Made by a program: the position numbers and the translations under genes. A DNA stretch of 64,000 bases from Gordonia zhaorongruii (GTDB lineage Bacteria; Actinomycetota; Actinomycetes; Mycobacteriales; Mycobacteriaceae): assembly GCF_007559005.1 (NCBI RefSeq), contig NZ_CP041763.1, forward strand, positions 1,520,463 to 1,584,462, read 5' to 3'. Shown piece by piece: positions 1-11,814 of the stretch (position 1 is its first letter; each line of letters opens with the position of its first letter). Under the pieces are notes generated by a model. The model was given only the letters and a program-made list of their open reading frames with translations, searched no databases and was not told the DNA's origin.

Positions 1-846
1 GTGCAGGGGTCGCTGCGCCTGACCGAGCAAGGCGAGATCATCGCGGCCAAGTACGCCGAACCGGTGAGTGCGCGCCGCAACCTCGAATCCCTCGTCGCGG
101 CGACGATCGAGTCATCGCTGCTCGACGTCGAAGGCCTCGGCGCCGACTCCGGGCAGGCGTACGAGGTGTTCGACGAACTCGCCGCGGCCGCCCGGCGCGC
201 CTACTCGCGCCTGGTGCACGAGACGCCAGGCTTCGTCGAGTACTTCACCTCGTCGACGCCGCTGTCGGAGATCGGCGCGCTCAACATCGGCAGCCGGCCC
301 ACCTCGCGCAAGCAGACGGCGGCGATCTCCGACCTTCGGGCCATCCCGTGGGTGCTGTCGTGGACGCAGTGCCGGGTGATGCTGCCCGGCTGGTACGGCA
401 CCGGCAGTGCCTTCGACGAGTGGGCGGGCGACGACCCGGACCGCATCGCCGCACTCACCGATTACTACCGACGGTGGCCGTTCTTCCAGTCGGTGATGTC
501 GAACATGGCGCAGGTCCTCGCCAAGAGCGACATGGGGCTGGCGTACCGGTACGCGCAGCTCGTCCCCGACGCGCAGTTGCGCGACCGGGTGTTCTCGATG
601 ATCGTCGACGAACACGAGAAGACCATCGCCTGGTGCGCGAGGATCACCGGCAGCGACGACCTTCTCGCCGACAACGATGCGTTGAAGCGGTCTGTCGTCA
701 ACCGCTTCCCGTACCTGGAGCCGCTGAATCTACTGCAGGTGGAACTGCTGGAGCGGTTCCGCAGCGGGGATGACTCACCGCGCACCCGCCGCGGGATCCA
801 ACTGACGATGAACGGACTCGCGACGGCGCTTCGAAACAGCGGCTAG
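1..846 (+). CDS. ppc: Phosphoenolpyruvate carboxylase, C-terminal part (5' end outside window)
   Basis: This is the last 281 residues of phosphoenolpyruvate carboxylase, which carboxylates PEP to oxaloacetate to refill the TCA cycle in the cytoplasm. The frame is open from base 1, so the valine codon there is internal and not a start. Typical late PEPC blocks are visible: [14 protein letters not shown] at the beginning, [11 protein letters not shown] near residue 128, the helix [17 protein letters not shown], and the terminal [17 protein letters not shown]. The family normally ends in a short R-N-T/S-G tail, as here, so the 3' end is intact. The next gene (pgl) converges from the other strand 14 nt away. 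The PEPC-pentose phosphate order is as in mycobacteria. Confidence 0.96.
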   Translation: MQGSLRLTEQGEIIAAKYAEPVSARRNLESLVAATIESSLLDVEGLGADSGQAYEVFDELAAAARRAYSRLVHETPGFVEYFTSSTPLSEIGALNIGSRPTSRKQTAAISDLRAIPWVLSWTQCRVMLPGWYGTGSAFDEWAGDDPDRIAALTDYYRRWPFFQSVMSNMAQVLAKSDMGLAYRYAQLVPDAQLRDRVFSMIVDEHEKTIAWCARITGSDDLLADNDALKRSVVNRFPYLEPLNLLQVELLERFRSGDDSPRTRRGIQLTMNGLATALRNSG

Positions 847-860
847 CCCGAGTTCAAGGC

Positions 861-1592
861 CTACTTCAAGTCCAGCTGCGCGCCTGCGGCGGCATCGACG
901 AACCACACGGTGTCCTCGGTGCCGTGCGCGCCCGCACACGGCCAGTCGGTGCGCGAGGCGCCGCCGTGCGCAGCGGACACCGCGTCAGCCTTGTCCGCCC
1001 CCGATACCAGGAACCACACCTGGCGGGAGCGGTTGATCACCGGGAACGTGAGAGTGATCCGCCGGGGCGGCGGTTTGGGGGAGTCGGTCACCGCGACCAC
1101 CGGGGACAGGTCCTCGGCGGTCGCCGGGGTCCCGGGAAACAGCGAGTTGACATGCCCTTCGCCTCCCATGCCGAGCAGGTGCACGTCGAAGACGGTGTCG
1201 CTGCCGACGAGCCGCGCGTAATCGGAGGCCGCGGCGTCTATGTCGTCGCCGAAAGCGCCATCGGACGGAGCCATCACGTGCACGCGTTCCGGGTCGACCG
1301 GGACGTGATTCAGCAGTGCCTCGAACGCCTGCCCGGAATTGCGTTCCGGATGCGTGGCCGGGACGAATCTATCGTCCCCCCAGTAGATCTCGACTCGCGA
1401 CCAGTCGACGGTGCCGTAGTTCCCGGCGAGGGCCCGAAGCAAGCCGATGCCGTTGCTGCCACCGGTGAGCGCAATCGACGCGGTGCCGCGGGCCTCCTGC
1501 GCCGAGGTCAGCGCATCGACGAACCGGGCGCGCGCAGTTTCGATGAGGTCAGCGGAGGTGTCGAAGATCAGGGTCTCCGCAGCCCCGCTCAC
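861..1592 (-). CDS. pgl: 6-phosphogluconolactonase
   Basis: Hydrolyses 6-phosphogluconolactone, the zwf product, in the oxidative pentose phosphate pathway. The 243-aa product shows SIALTGGSNGIGLLRAL near residue 45, VEIYWGDDRFVP and HPERNSGQAFEALL in the middle, and LLGMGGEGHVNSLFPG, the sugar-phosphate-binding signature of the SOL/DevB family (usually G-x-D-G-H; here GEGH). I chose GTG 1592 because the product then begins SGAAETLIFD, as in homologues; a longer frame to 1667 would run through the end of opcA. The gene closes the tkt-tal-zwf-opcA-pgl operon, starting 13 nt after the opcA stop. Confidence 0.93.
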   Translation of the reverse strand: MSGAAETLIFDTSADLIETARARFVDALTSAQEARGTASIALTGGSNGIGLLRALAGNYGTVDWSRVEIYWGDDRFVPATHPERNSGQAFEALLNHVPVDPERVHVMAPSDGAFGDDIDAAASDYARLVGSDTVFDVHLLGMGGEGHVNSLFPGTPATAEDLSPVVAVTDSPKPPPRRITLTFPVINRSRQVWFLVSGADKADAVSAAHGGASRTDWPCAGAHGTEDTVWFVDAAAGAQLDLK

Positions 1593-1605
1593 AGGTCCAC
1601 TCCGG

Positions 1606-2520
1606 TCATAACTCCTCCTCGTACTCGACGGCGGGCAGACCGTGCAGGGCGCCCTCGTACACTTCATCGGCGTCGAGGCTGCGCAGTTCCTCGGCGAGGC
1701 ACTCCGCGGTGGTGCGACGCGCGAACGCCGCCCGTCCGTCCGGATGCCCGGTGCTGCGCAGGATCCCGTTGCCGTCTTCGTCCACCGTCATCGAGAGTTC
1801 GCCGTCTTCACGCAGCAGTCGGACACCGAGCGTCCCGGATAGGCGCACCACGCGGACTTTGAGCGCGTGCGCGAGCCAACCCGCGAAGACGTCCAGGCCG
1901 GGCATGTCGTAGGGGCCGATCACCTCGACCGAGACGATCGGGGTGTGCGGGGGCCGATCCAGGGCGGAGACGAGCATCGCACGCCAAGGGGTGGTCGCCG
2001 ACCAGGAGAGATCGGTGTCGCCCGCCTCGTAGCCCGATCGGCGTGCCGCCAGGAATGTCCGGGGGTCGGAGGCCTGCCGGGCGTCGGTGATCCGCCGCGA
2101 CGCGAGTCGGCCCAGCCGGTCGCCTGCGGGATGCTCGGGTGCACGACCGGGCCACCACGTGACGACCGGAGTGTCGGGAAGCAGGAACGGTGTCACCACT
2201 GCGGCCGGATGCTGGGCGAGCGGACCGGACAGGGTCAGCAGGACCACTTCGGAGGCTCCGGCATCGCCGCCGACCCGGATCTGGGCGTCCAGACGCGCAT
2301 CTCCGGAATGGTCGTCGCGGGCCACCACGATCACGCGGCACGGGTGCTCGCGACTCGCCAGGTTCGAGGCCGAGACAGCCGCCTCGGTGTCGTCGCTGGC
2401 GTCGATGTCGATGATCAACGTGAGAACGCGTCCCAGGGTGACGGCTCCGCCGATCCTGCGCATCCGGACCAGTTTCTTGCTGACCTCGGTGGTGTCGGTG
2501 TCGGGAAGATCGACGATCAT
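1606..2520 (-). CDS. opcA: Glucose-6-phosphate dehydrogenase assembly protein OpcA
   Basis: OpcA promotes assembly and activity of glucose-6-phosphate dehydrogenase in cyanobacteria and actinobacteria. The 304-aa product has the family pattern: an N-terminal ATP-grasp-like region with LTLIIDIDA, SREHPCRVIVVARD near residue 55, LLTLSGPLAQHPAAVVTPFLLPDTPVV and the tryptophan-rich TWWPG near residue 118. It ends in an acidic EYEEEL. The family usually has about 300 residues, so it is full length. It lies 19 nt downstream of zwf and its stop is 13 nt before the pgl start, so the three genes are almost certainly co-transcribed and act in one pathway. Confidence 0.93.
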   Translation of the reverse strand: MIVDLPDTDTTEVSKKLVRMRRIGGAVTLGRVLTLIIDIDASDDTEAAVSASNLASREHPCRVIVVARDDHSGDARLDAQIRVGGDAGASEVVLLTLSGPLAQHPAAVVTPFLLPDTPVVTWWPGRAPEHPAGDRLGRLASRRITDARQASDPRTFLAARRSGYEAGDTDLSWSATTPWRAMLVSALDRPPHTPIVSVEVIGPYDMPGLDVFAGWLAHALKVRVVRLSGTLGVRLLREDGELSMTVDEDGNGILRSTGHPDGRAAFARRTTAECLAEELRSLDADEVYEGALHGLPAVEYEEEL

Positions 2521-2539
2521 CGCAGCCTCCTCATGTCAC

Positions 2540-4096
2540 TCACGGCCGCCGCCAGGTGCGGCCGGTTCGGCTCAGCATCTCGTCCGCGGAGGCCGGACCC
2601 CAGGTACCCGACTCGTATTCGTCCGGGTTGCCCTCCCGCGTCCATTCCGCGAGGACCGGGTCGAGGATCTGCCAGCTCAACTCCACTTCCTCGTTGACCG
2701 GGAACAACGACGGCTCACCGAGGAGCACGTCGAGGAGGAGTCGTTCGTAGGCTTCGGGGGAGGAGACGGTGAACGCCTCGCCGTAGCTGAAGTCCATGTT
2801 GACGTCGCGGACCTCCATGCTGTTACCGGGAACCTTCGACCCGAACCGGAGTGTGACGCCCTCGTCGGGTTGGACGCGGATGACCAGCGCGTTCTGTCCC
2901 AGCTCGGCGGTCATCGTGTCGTCGAAGGGGAGGTGGGGCGCCCGCTTGAAGACGAGCGCTATCTCGGTGACGCGTCGGCCGAGCCGCTTGCCGGTCCGCA
3001 GATAGAACGGGACCCCGGCCCATCGTCGGGTGTCCACCTCGAGCGCGATGGCCGCGAACGTCTCGGTCGTCGAGTCTGCGGCGAATCCCTCCTCGTCCTT
3101 GAGTCCGATCACCTTGTCCGAACCCTGCCAGCCCGGCCCGTACTGCCCGCGAGCCGAGTTCTCGGCGATCGGATGGATGTTCCGGGTGGACGACAGCACC
3201 TTGATCTTCTCGATCTGCAGGTGCCTCGGGGAGAACGACACGGGCTCCTCCATGGCGACCAGAGCGAGCAGCTGCAGGAGATGGTTCTGAATCACGTCCC
3301 GCGCCGCGCCGATGCCGTCGTAGTAGCCGGCCCGGCCGCCGAGCCCGATGTCCTCGGCCATGGTGATCTGCACGTGGTCCACGTAGTGCGAACTCCACAA
3401 CGGATCGAACAACTGGTTCGCGAAGCGCAGCGCCAGAATGTTCTGCACCGTCTCCTTGCCGAGGTAGTGGTCGATTCGGAAGACCGATTCCTCGGCGAAC
3501 ACGCTGTTCACCAGCGCATTGAGCTCGACGGCCGACTCGAGGTCGTGACCGAACGGCTTCTCGATCACCACGCGCCGCCAGCTCTCGCCCGATGGATCGG
3601 CCATCCCGGTGCGCCGGAGCTGGCTGAGCACGACCGGGAAGGCCTTCGGTGGAATGGAGAGGTAGTACGCGTGGTTGCCGTCAGTGCCGCGTTCGCGATC
3701 GAGTGCGGTGAGCGTGTCCTGGAGTTCGGCGAAGGCGGCGTCGTCCTCGAAGGAGCCCGCGACGAAGCGGATCCCCTCCGCGAGCCGTCCCCACACCTCC
3801 TCGCGGAACTCGGTGCGACAGTTCGCCTCGACGGCCTCGCGCACGATGTCGGCGAAGTCGGCGTCGCCCCAGTCCCGGCGCGCGAACCCGACGAGTGCGA
3901 AGCTCGGCGGAAGCAGGCCCCGGTTCGCCAGGTCGTAGATCGCCGGCATCAACTTGCGGCGGGCGAGGTCGCCGGTGACACCGAAGATCACCAGTGCCGA
4001 CGGACCCGCGATCCGGGGGAGCCTCCGGTCATGCGGGTCGCGCAGCGGGTTGGTCCACTTCTGCTCGGCCCCGGATCGCTTGCCGGCACCCGTCAT
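2540..4096 (-). CDS. zwf: Glucose-6-phosphate 1-dehydrogenase
   Basis: Oxidises glucose 6-phosphate to 6-phosphogluconolactone with NADP+, the entry step of the oxidative pentose phosphate pathway. The 518-aa product carries the nucleotide-binding loop VIFGVTGDLARRKLMP near residue 37 and the G6PD signature RIDHYLGKETVQN, whose His and Lys are catalytic and substrate-binding. Later blocks include VQITMAEDIG, YYDGIGAARD and PFYLRTGKRL. Length matches actinobacterial Zwf2. The start gives a short basic tail before the Rossmann strand. The gene sits between tal (16 nt upstream) and opcA (19 nt downstream). Confidence 0.97.
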   Translation of the reverse strand: MTGAGKRSGAEQKWTNPLRDPHDRRLPRIAGPSALVIFGVTGDLARRKLMPAIYDLANRGLLPPSFALVGFARRDWGDADFADIVREAVEANCRTEFREEVWGRLAEGIRFVAGSFEDDAAFAELQDTLTALDRERGTDGNHAYYLSIPPKAFPVVLSQLRRTGMADPSGESWRRVVIEKPFGHDLESAVELNALVNSVFAEESVFRIDHYLGKETVQNILALRFANQLFDPLWSSHYVDHVQITMAEDIGLGGRAGYYDGIGAARDVIQNHLLQLLALVAMEEPVSFSPRHLQIEKIKVLSSTRNIHPIAENSARGQYGPGWQGSDKVIGLKDEEGFAADSTTETFAAIALEVDTRRWAGVPFYLRTGKRLGRRVTEIALVFKRAPHLPFDDTMTAELGQNALVIRVQPDEGVTLRFGSKVPGNSMEVRDVNMDFSYGEAFTVSSPEAYERLLLDVLLGEPSLFPVNEEVELSWQILDPVLAEWTREGNPDEYESGTWGPASADEMLSRTGRTWRRP

Positions 4097-4112
4097 CGGC
4101 GTGATACCCGTC

Positions 4113-5234
4113 TCAGCTCCGCGCCGCGTCGAGCTGTGCCGACGTAGCGCTCAGGAGTTCGGTCCAGGCCTTCTCGAACTTGTCGACGCCCTCGCGTTCG
4201 AGAACGGCGAACACGTCGTCGAGGTCGACGCCCGCGTCGCGCAGGGCGGCGAAGACCTCGCGCGAGGAGCCTTCCTGGCCGACGATCGACGACGTGTTGA
4301 CCCAGCCGTGGTCGGCGAAGGCCTCGAGGGTCTTGCCGGGCACGGTGTTGACGGTGTTCGGTGCGACGAGCTCGCTCACGTACAGCGTGTCCGGGTACTC
4401 CGCGTTCTTGGTCCCGGTGGACGCCCACAACGGCCGCTGCGCGAGAGCACCGTGCGCCTGCAGATCCGGGAAGCGGGTCTCGGTCTCGAACACCTCCTGG
4501 TACGCCGCGTAGGCGAGCCGGGCGTTCGCCAGGCCGGCTTTGCCGCGGAGCTCCAATGCCTCGGGGGTGCCGATCTTGTCCAGTCGGTCGTCGATCTCGG
4601 TGTCCACGCGGGAGACGAAGAACGACGCGACCGACGCGATCCTGGCGGCATCGTGACCGTTGCGCAGGGCGCGGTCGAGACCGTCGAGGTACGCGTCCAT
4701 CACCTCGCGGTAGCGCTCGACGGAGAAGATCAGGGTCACGTTGACGCTGATGCCCTCGGCGATCACGTCGGCGATCGCGGGAACACCCGCCTCGGTGGCC
4801 GGGATCTTGATGTACAGGTTGGGGCGATCGACGAGATTCCAGAGCTCGACTGCCTGCGCGACTGTCTCCGCGGTCTTGTTCGCCAATCGCGGATCCACCT
4901 CGATCGACACGCGACCGTCGAGTCCGTCGGTCGCTTCGAACACCGGTGCCAGCACGTCGCACGCCGACCGCACGTCATCGGTGGTCAGCGCCGTGATGGT
5001 GACGTCGACGTCGGTGTCTGCGGCCGCGAGGCCGTTGATCTGATCGGCGTAGGCGCCGCCACCCGACGAGATGGCGTTCTGGAAGATCGACGGATTGGTG
5101 GTGACGCCCACGATCGATCGGGTGTCGACGTACTCCTGGAGGCCGCCTGAGGAGATCAATTCACGCGACAGATCGTCCAGCCAGACCGAGACGCCGGCCT
5201 CCGACAATTCAGTGAGTTTGCTGTTCTGCGTCAT
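4113..5234 (-). CDS. tal: Transaldolase
   Basis: Transfers the dihydroxyacetone unit from sedoheptulose 7-phosphate to glyceraldehyde 3-phosphate in the non-oxidative pentose phosphate pathway. The 373-aa product has the TalB/type-2 actinobacterial pattern: [12 protein letters not shown] near residue 16, [13 protein letters not shown] near residue 42, and [12 protein letters not shown], where the lysine forms the Schiff base. The ATG at 5234 gives [10 protein letters not shown]. Open sequence continues upstream to 5597 but runs into tkt, so it is not a start region. The gap to tkt is 73 nt. The product matches the usual mycobacterial transaldolase length. Confidence 0.96.
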   Translation of the reverse strand: MTQNSKLTELSEAGVSVWLDDLSRELISSGGLQEYVDTRSIVGVTTNPSIFQNAISSGGGAYADQINGLAAADTDVDVTITALTTDDVRSACDVLAPVFEATDGLDGRVSIEVDPRLANKTAETVAQAVELWNLVDRPNLYIKIPATEAGVPAIADVIAEGISVNVTLIFSVERYREVMDAYLDGLDRALRNGHDAARIASVASFFVSRVDTEIDDRLDKIGTPEALELRGKAGLANARLAYAAYQEVFETETRFPDLQAHGALAQRPLWASTGTKNAEYPDTLYVSELVAPNTVNTVPGKTLEAFADHGWVNTSSIVGQEGSSREVFAALRDAGVDLDDVFAVLEREGVDKFEKAWTELLSATSAQLDAARS

Positions 5235-5307
5235 TCTGCGAATCCTCTCGTGGGTCGCTGTCCGGTGAATCGTCTGGTGAGACTCGGTCTGGTGGGGCGC
5301 CGTCGAA

Positions 5308-7383
<2,076 letters not shown>

Positions 7384-7626
7384 GATCGTGGGTTCTCCTG
7401 TGCGTCGATACTGTTCGTCCCGTCGGACGGCTTAGACGTCGTCCAGCCTAGCGGGACGGTGGCGGTTCGCGCGCAGGAGGCGCGATGTGGGCCCGGTCGC
7501 ATCGCGCTCATCCCGATTCTTCTCCGCGAGTGGACCGGGGCTACCATCGCTTGTAGTAGAAGTCGGTTTCGACGTGGTCAGCGGAGTTCGTCTGAGTTTC
7601 CGGCGGTCACGACATGAGGAGCATGA
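7384..7626. promoter_or_regulatory. Divergent tkt/ctaB intergenic region
   Basis: This 243-nt stretch separates two divergent genes and should contain both promoters. I see the ctaB RBS (GAGGAG about 7 nt before the GTG) and a weak AGGAG 11 nt before the tkt GTG. A TAGTAG near 7554 and a TATCGA near 7409 (minus strand) are possible -10 boxes, but neither is a clean match. No riboswitch or long dyad was recognised. Confidence 0.4.
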
Positions 7627-8586
7627 GTGAGGACTCGGGAGAGTTCCGGCGTCAGCGTCGGCTCGGAGACGGCACCGCACACCGGATGGCAGCGGGTGCG
7701 CGCCACGGTCCTCGCCTACATCGCGCTCACCAAACCGCGTGTCATCGAGTTGCTTCTGATCTCGACCATCCCGGTGATGCTCCAGGCCGATCGCGGGACG
7801 ATCGACATCGGGCTGATCCTGCTCACCGTGGTCGGCGGCTGGCTCGGCGCCGCGAGCGCGAACAGCCTGAACATGGTCGCCGATGCGGACATCGACCAGA
7901 AGATGAAGCGCACACAGAAACGGCCGCTCGCCCGCAAGGCGGTGCCGACCAGGAACGCGCTGATATTCGGCATTGTCCTGGCGATCGCGTCGTTCCTGGT
8001 CCTGTTCTTCGCCGCGAATCTGCTGGCCGCGATCCTGGTGATGATCACCATCGGCTTCTACGTGTTCGTCTACACGCTGATCCTCAAGCGCCGCACGTGG
8101 CAGAACGTCATCTGGGGCGGCGCGGCCGGCTGCATGCCCGCTCTCGTCGGCTGGGCGGCGGCCACCGGAACATTGAGTTGGCAACCCGTCGTGCTGTTCC
8201 TCGTCGTGTTCTTCTGGACGCCGCCCCACACGTGGGCGCTCGCCATGCGGTACCGCGAGGATTACCGAGCGGCAGGCGTGCCGATGCTTCCGGTCATCGC
8301 GAGCGATGAGAAGGTCACCGCCCAGATGCTCGGGTACACGGTGCTGACGGTGATCACGTCGTTCGTGCTCATCCCGGCAGCGGGCTGGATCTACCTGGCC
8401 ATCGCGCTCCTGACCGGCATCTGGTTCATCTGGGGTGTCACCAAGCTGTACCGCGAGACCCGCGCCGGTGTGGAACTGAAGCCGCTGAAGATCTTCCTGC
8501 TCTCCAACGAGTACCTGGCGCTGTTGTTCTGCGGCCTGGCCGTCGACGCGATCCTCGACCTGCAGACGGTCGCCAACTACTTCTGA
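7627..8586 (+). CDS. ctaB: Protohaem IX farnesyltransferase (haem O synthase)
   Basis: Integral membrane UbiA-family prenyltransferase that adds farnesyl to haem B, giving haem O for aa3-type cytochrome oxidase. The 319-aa product has about nine hydrophobic segments and the aspartate-rich prenyl-diphosphate motif [20 protein letters not shown] near residue 79. The second loop motif is [21 protein letters not shown] near residue 198. The GTG start follows GAGGAG by about 7 nt; an upstream ATG at 7623 lies in another frame. It works with ctaA, found 1.5 kb downstream on the opposite strand. Confidence 0.96.
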   Translation: MRTRESSGVSVGSETAPHTGWQRVRATVLAYIALTKPRVIELLLISTIPVMLQADRGTIDIGLILLTVVGGWLGAASANSLNMVADADIDQKMKRTQKRPLARKAVPTRNALIFGIVLAIASFLVLFFAANLLAAILVMITIGFYVFVYTLILKRRTWQNVIWGGAAGCMPALVGWAAATGTLSWQPVVLFLVVFFWTPPHTWALAMRYREDYRAAGVPMLPVIASDEKVTAQMLGYTVLTVITSFVLIPAAGWIYLAIALLTGIWFIWGVTKLYRETRAGVELKPLKIFLLSNEYLALLFCGLAVDAILDLQTVANYF

Positions 8587-8622
8587 CCCGAACGTGGTGT
8601 GCCCTGGTCGCCGGCTTGCGAG

Positions 8623-9588
8623 TCAGGGAATCAGTGCGGTGGCCCCGGTGGTGCCCCGTGACTCCAGCGCCCGGTGCGCGTGCTCCGCGTCGGCGAGGGG
8701 GAAGGTCTGACCGACCGACACGTGGAGTGTTCCATCGGCGATCGCGCCGAAGAACTCGTCCGCACGCCACCGGAACTCGGCGGGATCGGCGATGAAGTGC
8801 GCGAGCGTCGGCCGCGTGACGAAGAGGGACCCGGCGCCGTTGAGGCGCTGCAGGTCGAACGGCGGCACCGGACCGCTCGCTCCGCCGAAGAGGACGACGG
8901 TGCCGCGCACCGCGGTGGCCGCGACCGACGAATCGAAGGTATCCGCGCCGACCCCGTCGTAGACGACTCCCGCACCCCGGCCGGCTGTGAGATCGCGAAC
9001 GCGCGAGGCCAGGTCGTCGTCGTAACGCAGGACGTGCGCGGCGCCCGCCTTACGGGAGAGCTCCGCCTTCTCGTCTGTCGAGACCGTGCTGATGACGGTG
9101 ATGCCGCGAGCGGCCGCCCACTCGGTGAGGATCAGTCCGACGCCGCCCGCACCGGCGTGCACGACGATCGTGTCGCCCGATGCCGGATGGGCGCTCCCGT
9201 CGAGCAGGTAATGGGCGGTGAGTCCCCGCAGCAGCGCGGATCCGGCCACCGGGTACTCGACGTCCGCAGGTACCCGCAGCGCACGCGCCGCAGGCACGAG
9301 GGCCTGCTCGGCATAGCTGCCCGGCGAATCGCACCAGGAGACCCGGTCGCCGACCGTGAGATCGGTCACGTCGGGGCCGAGTGCGATCACCTCTCCGGCA
9401 CCCTCGCTCCCGGGCACGTACGGCGGATTCGAGGGGTAGCGGCCCTCCCTGAGGTAGGTATCGATGAAGTTGACGCCGGCCGCACGTACCCGGACGAGCA
9501 CTTCTCCTGCATTCGGGACCGGGTCGTCGGCATCGACGAGATCGAGGACTTCGGGGCCGCCGTGACGGGACACGTGGATCGCGCGCAT
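8623..9588 (-). CDS. qor: Quinone oxidoreductase (zinc-free MDR family)
   Basis: Predicted NADPH:quinone oxidoreductase of the medium-chain dehydrogenase/reductase superfamily. The 321-aa product begins MRAIHVSRHGGPEVLDL, contains GVNFIDTYLREGRYP near residue 43 and PYVPGSEGAGEV, and has the Rossmann motif HAGAGGVG near residue 149. The structural-zinc cysteines of alcohol dehydrogenases are absent. The position between ctaB and the ctaA operon matches Rv1454c. The start is the ATG at 9588. Open sequence continues upstream but overlaps the divergent gene at 9623, so I excluded it. The physiological quinone substrate cannot be read from sequence. Confidence 0.9.
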   Translation of the reverse strand: MRAIHVSRHGGPEVLDLVDADDPVPNAGEVLVRVRAAGVNFIDTYLREGRYPSNPPYVPGSEGAGEVIALGPDVTDLTVGDRVSWCDSPGSYAEQALVPAARALRVPADVEYPVAGSALLRGLTAHYLLDGSAHPASGDTIVVHAGAGGVGLILTEWAAARGITVISTVSTDEKAELSRKAGAAHVLRYDDDLASRVRDLTAGRGAGVVYDGVGADTFDSSVAATAVRGTVVLFGGASGPVPPFDLQRLNGAGSLFVTRPTLAHFIADPAEFRWRADEFFGAIADGTLHVSVGQTFPLADAEHAHRALESRGTTGATALIP

Positions 9589-9609
9589 GACCTCAGTTTC
9601 GCACGCCGG

Positions 9610-9615
9610 TATGAT
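9610..9615 (+). promoter_or_regulatory. -10 box TATGAT, 7 nt before ATG (leaderless promoter)
   Basis: TATGAT ends 7 nt before the ATG at 9623, placing the expected transcription start on the start codon itself. No Shine-Dalgarno sequence fits in the spacer. Confidence 0.6.
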
Positions 9616-9622
9616 TCTCCGC

Positions 9623-10045
9623 ATGACTGAAGAGGACACCGCAGTGCAGACCGAGGACTCGGTACAGGCAGCCGATGCATCGCAGGAGGGCGCCTCGATG
9701 GCAGAGCCGTCGGTGAAGGTGCCGTCCGACGTGGTCGGTTCCATCCGGGGCTTCCTGAAGAAGCAGGGCGGTTCCGCGACGGCCGTGCTGCAGCCGGTCG
9801 GCGAAGCCGGGGTCCGCATCACTCTCGTGGGCGAGGACGGTGGTCTGCTCGGAGACCGCATGGTCGACGATATGACGACGGCGAAGGCCGTGGTCGATTC
9901 GGTCGACGGACTCGAGGTGGGCGAATGGGACCGCGAGCTGACCTCCGTCGCGAATGTCCGTCCGGCGCACTGGCGGAAGATGGCCGGATGGGTCGCCAAG
10001 CAGAAGCGTTTCCCTCAGGCGCGCAACAGCAGAATTCTCGACTGA
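9623..10045 (+). CDS. Conserved hypothetical protein (Rv1455-position)
   Basis: I do not recognise a functional family. The 140-aa product has an acidic low-complexity N-terminus (about residues 1-35, rich in Glu, Asp and Ala). A compact domain from about residue 40 follows, with VPSDVVGSIRGFLKKQGGSA, a beta-rich centre (RITLVGEDGGLL) and a basic end, MAGWVAKQKRFPQARNSRILD. There is no signal peptide or membrane span, so it should be cytoplasmic. I chose ATG 9623 rather than the upstream in-frame 9587 because a TATGAT box lies exactly 7 nt before it. It is divergent from qor and converges on ctaA, whose stop is 6 nt away. Confidence 0.8.
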   Translation: MTEEDTAVQTEDSVQAADASQEGASMAEPSVKVPSDVVGSIRGFLKKQGGSATAVLQPVGEAGVRITLVGEDGGLLGDRMVDDMTTAKAVVDSVDGLEVGEWDRELTSVANVRPAHWRKMAGWVAKQKRFPQARNSRILD

Positions 10046-10051
10046 GCGAGC

Positions 10052-10999
10052 TCACCTGTCGGTGAGTGCCCTGTCCCGGATGGCGCTCACCAGCAGGTAC
10101 GTGGCGCCCGCCATGAGCAGTGCCGCACCGAACATGTGGAGAACGACCATCCACTCGGGCAGGTCGGTCGAGTACTGGACGTAGCCGATCACGCCCTGCA
10201 GCAGGATGATCCCGCCGAAGGTTCCCGCGGCCCGCCGGGAGGGCAGCGTCGCGATCACGGTCAGCAGGATCAACGCAGCAGTGACCCCGACGAGAGCCCA
10301 CACCGCATCGACGTGCAGTTGCGTGGCCTGGGTCGGTTCCAGACCGTTGCGATGCGAGTCGATGTCGCCGGCGTGCGGTCCGGAGCCGGTGACGACTGTC
10401 CCGAGATACACGGCAACCCAGGTGATCGCGTACACGATCCAGGAGATGCCGACCGCGAACCTGGTGATGACCGGCGAAGCTGTGGGGGCGATGTCGCGCG
10501 CCCGTGCCGGGTCGGTGTGGAACACGAGCCAGGCGGCCAGCGAGATGATCAGCATCGTCGCGAGGAAGTGGAAGGCGACGACCCATGGGTTCAGGTTCGT
10601 CAGAACCGTTATGCCCCCGACCACGGCCTGCAGCGGTACGCCCAGTGCGATGCCGGTGGCCAGACGGCGTGCTCTGCGATCGACGGGCCGGTGCCGCATG
10701 GCCGCCAGCCACGTCGCGACGGCGACGGCGACCAGTAACCAGGTGAGCATCCGGTTGCCGAACTCGATGACGCCGTGGATTCCCATCTCCGCGTGCGGGG
10801 TGAGCGATCCGGCGGTGCACTGCGGCCAGGTGGGGCAGCCCAGGCCCGAATCGGTCACGCGGACCGCACCGCCGGTGACGACCAGCAGGACATTCGCGAT
10901 CAGGTCTGCGATCGCCCAGCCGAACAGGAACCGGCGGGTGGGAGCTTTGAACCCCGCCCACGACGCGATCAGGGACTTCTTCTCTGCTGTCTGGCTCAT
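10052..10999 (-). CDS. ctaA: Haem A synthase (CtaA/COX15 family)
   Basis: Membrane enzyme that oxidises the methyl group of haem O to give haem A. The 315-aa product has about eight membrane spans and the family blocks GGAVRVTDSGLGCPTWPQC near residue 42, HGVIEFGNRML near residue 74, AVVGGITVLTNLNPWVVAFHF near residue 117, TGSGPHAGD, LHVDAVWALVG and QGVIGYVQYSTDLPEWMVVLHM. These supply the haem-ligating histidines. The ATG at 10999 overlaps the permease stop (ATGA), so the ABC exporter and ctaA form one transcript. The family is sometimes misannotated as an ABC permease because of this neighbourhood. Confidence 0.95.
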   Translation of the reverse strand: MSQTAEKKSLIASWAGFKAPTRRFLFGWAIADLIANVLLVVTGGAVRVTDSGLGCPTWPQCTAGSLTPHAEMGIHGVIEFGNRMLTWLLVAVAVATWLAAMRHRPVDRRARRLATGIALGVPLQAVVGGITVLTNLNPWVVAFHFLATMLIISLAAWLVFHTDPARARDIAPTASPVITRFAVGISWIVYAITWVAVYLGTVVTGSGPHAGDIDSHRNGLEPTQATQLHVDAVWALVGVTAALILLTVIATLPSRRAAGTFGGIILLQGVIGYVQYSTDLPEWMVVLHMFGAALLMAGATYLLVSAIRDRALTDR

Positions 11000-11814
11000 T
11001 CGAACCGGAACCACCTCACTGCGAGCGCGCCGCCGATGACCGACCAGGCCACCAGTACGCCGATACCGAACAGGTCCACCGACGAATCGAGAGCCATCCT
11101 GAGCGCCTCGGTGAGGGCGCCGGATGGGGAGCAGCGGGCCACCCAGTGGACCGCTGCGGGCACATGCTCGTCGAACACGGTCAGGCTGGCGAGCGCGAGG
11201 AGCACGAACCACACGAGGTTGGCCAGTGCCAGCACCACCTCCGCCTTGAGGGTGCCGCCGAGCAGCAGACCGAGTGTGGAGAACGCGATGGTGCCGAGCG
11301 CGATCAGGATCACGCCGAGAGCCAGCCCGGTGGCAGACGGGCGCCACCCGAAGGCGAGGCCGATGCCGCCGATGATCAGCGACTGCAACGCGACGACGAG
11401 GACGACCGCGGCCGACTTTCCCGCGATGATGCCCCACCGGGGGATCGGCGTGGCGCCGAGACGTTTGAGTGCACCGTAGCGGCGGTCGAAGCCGACGGCG
11501 ATCGCCTGGCCGGTGAACGCTGTCGACATGATCGCGACAGCCAGGATCGCCGGAACGAAGGTGGTCGCACGGTCGGCGGCGGTGTCGCCCGCGCCGGTGT
11601 CGATCGGCAGGATCGACAGTCCGATCAGCAGAGTTATCGGGATGAACATGGTGAGCAGCAACTGCTCGCCGTTGCGTAGGAGCAGGGTCAGCTCCATACG
11701 CGTCTGGGCGGCGAGCATGCGAATCAGCGAGGCCGGGGCCGGTGCGGGTGCGAAAGTCCCCGCGCGGAAGCGGTTCTGCGCCGTGCCACTCGCGACGTCG
11801 GCGGGCTCGGTCAT
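10996..11814 (-). CDS. ABC-2 type transporter permease
   Basis: A 272-aa polytopic membrane protein of the ABC-2 exporter type. After a short cytoplasmic N-terminus it has about six hydrophobic segments, including LLLTMFIPITLLIGLSI near residue 55, FVPAILAVAIMSTAFTG, VVLVVALQSLIIGGIGLAFGW, GVILIALGTIAFSTLGLLLG and VLALANLVWFVLLALASL. The RYGALKRLGATPIPRWGIIAGK loop is typical of DrrB-like permeases. It overlaps the ATPase gene upstream and ctaA downstream by ATGA junctions, implying translational coupling. The substrate is unknown. The stable link to ctaA suggests a role in cytochrome oxidase biogenesis; this is inference. Confidence 0.88.
   Translation of the reverse strand: MTEPADVASGTAQNRFRAGTFAPAPAPASLIRMLAAQTRMELTLLLRNGEQLLLTMFIPITLLIGLSILPIDTGAGDTAADRATTFVPAILAVAIMSTAFTGQAIAVGFDRRYGALKRLGATPIPRWGIIAGKSAAVVLVVALQSLIIGGIGLAFGWRPSATGLALGVILIALGTIAFSTLGLLLGGTLKAEVVLALANLVWFVLLALASLTVFDEHVPAAVHWVARCSPSGALTEALRMALDSSVDLFGIGVLVAWSVIGGALAVRWFRFE

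Noticed and set aside
2087..4147. A 686-codon open frame on the + strand
   Set aside because: Antisense to opcA/zwf; Arg/Val/Asp low-complexity shadow.
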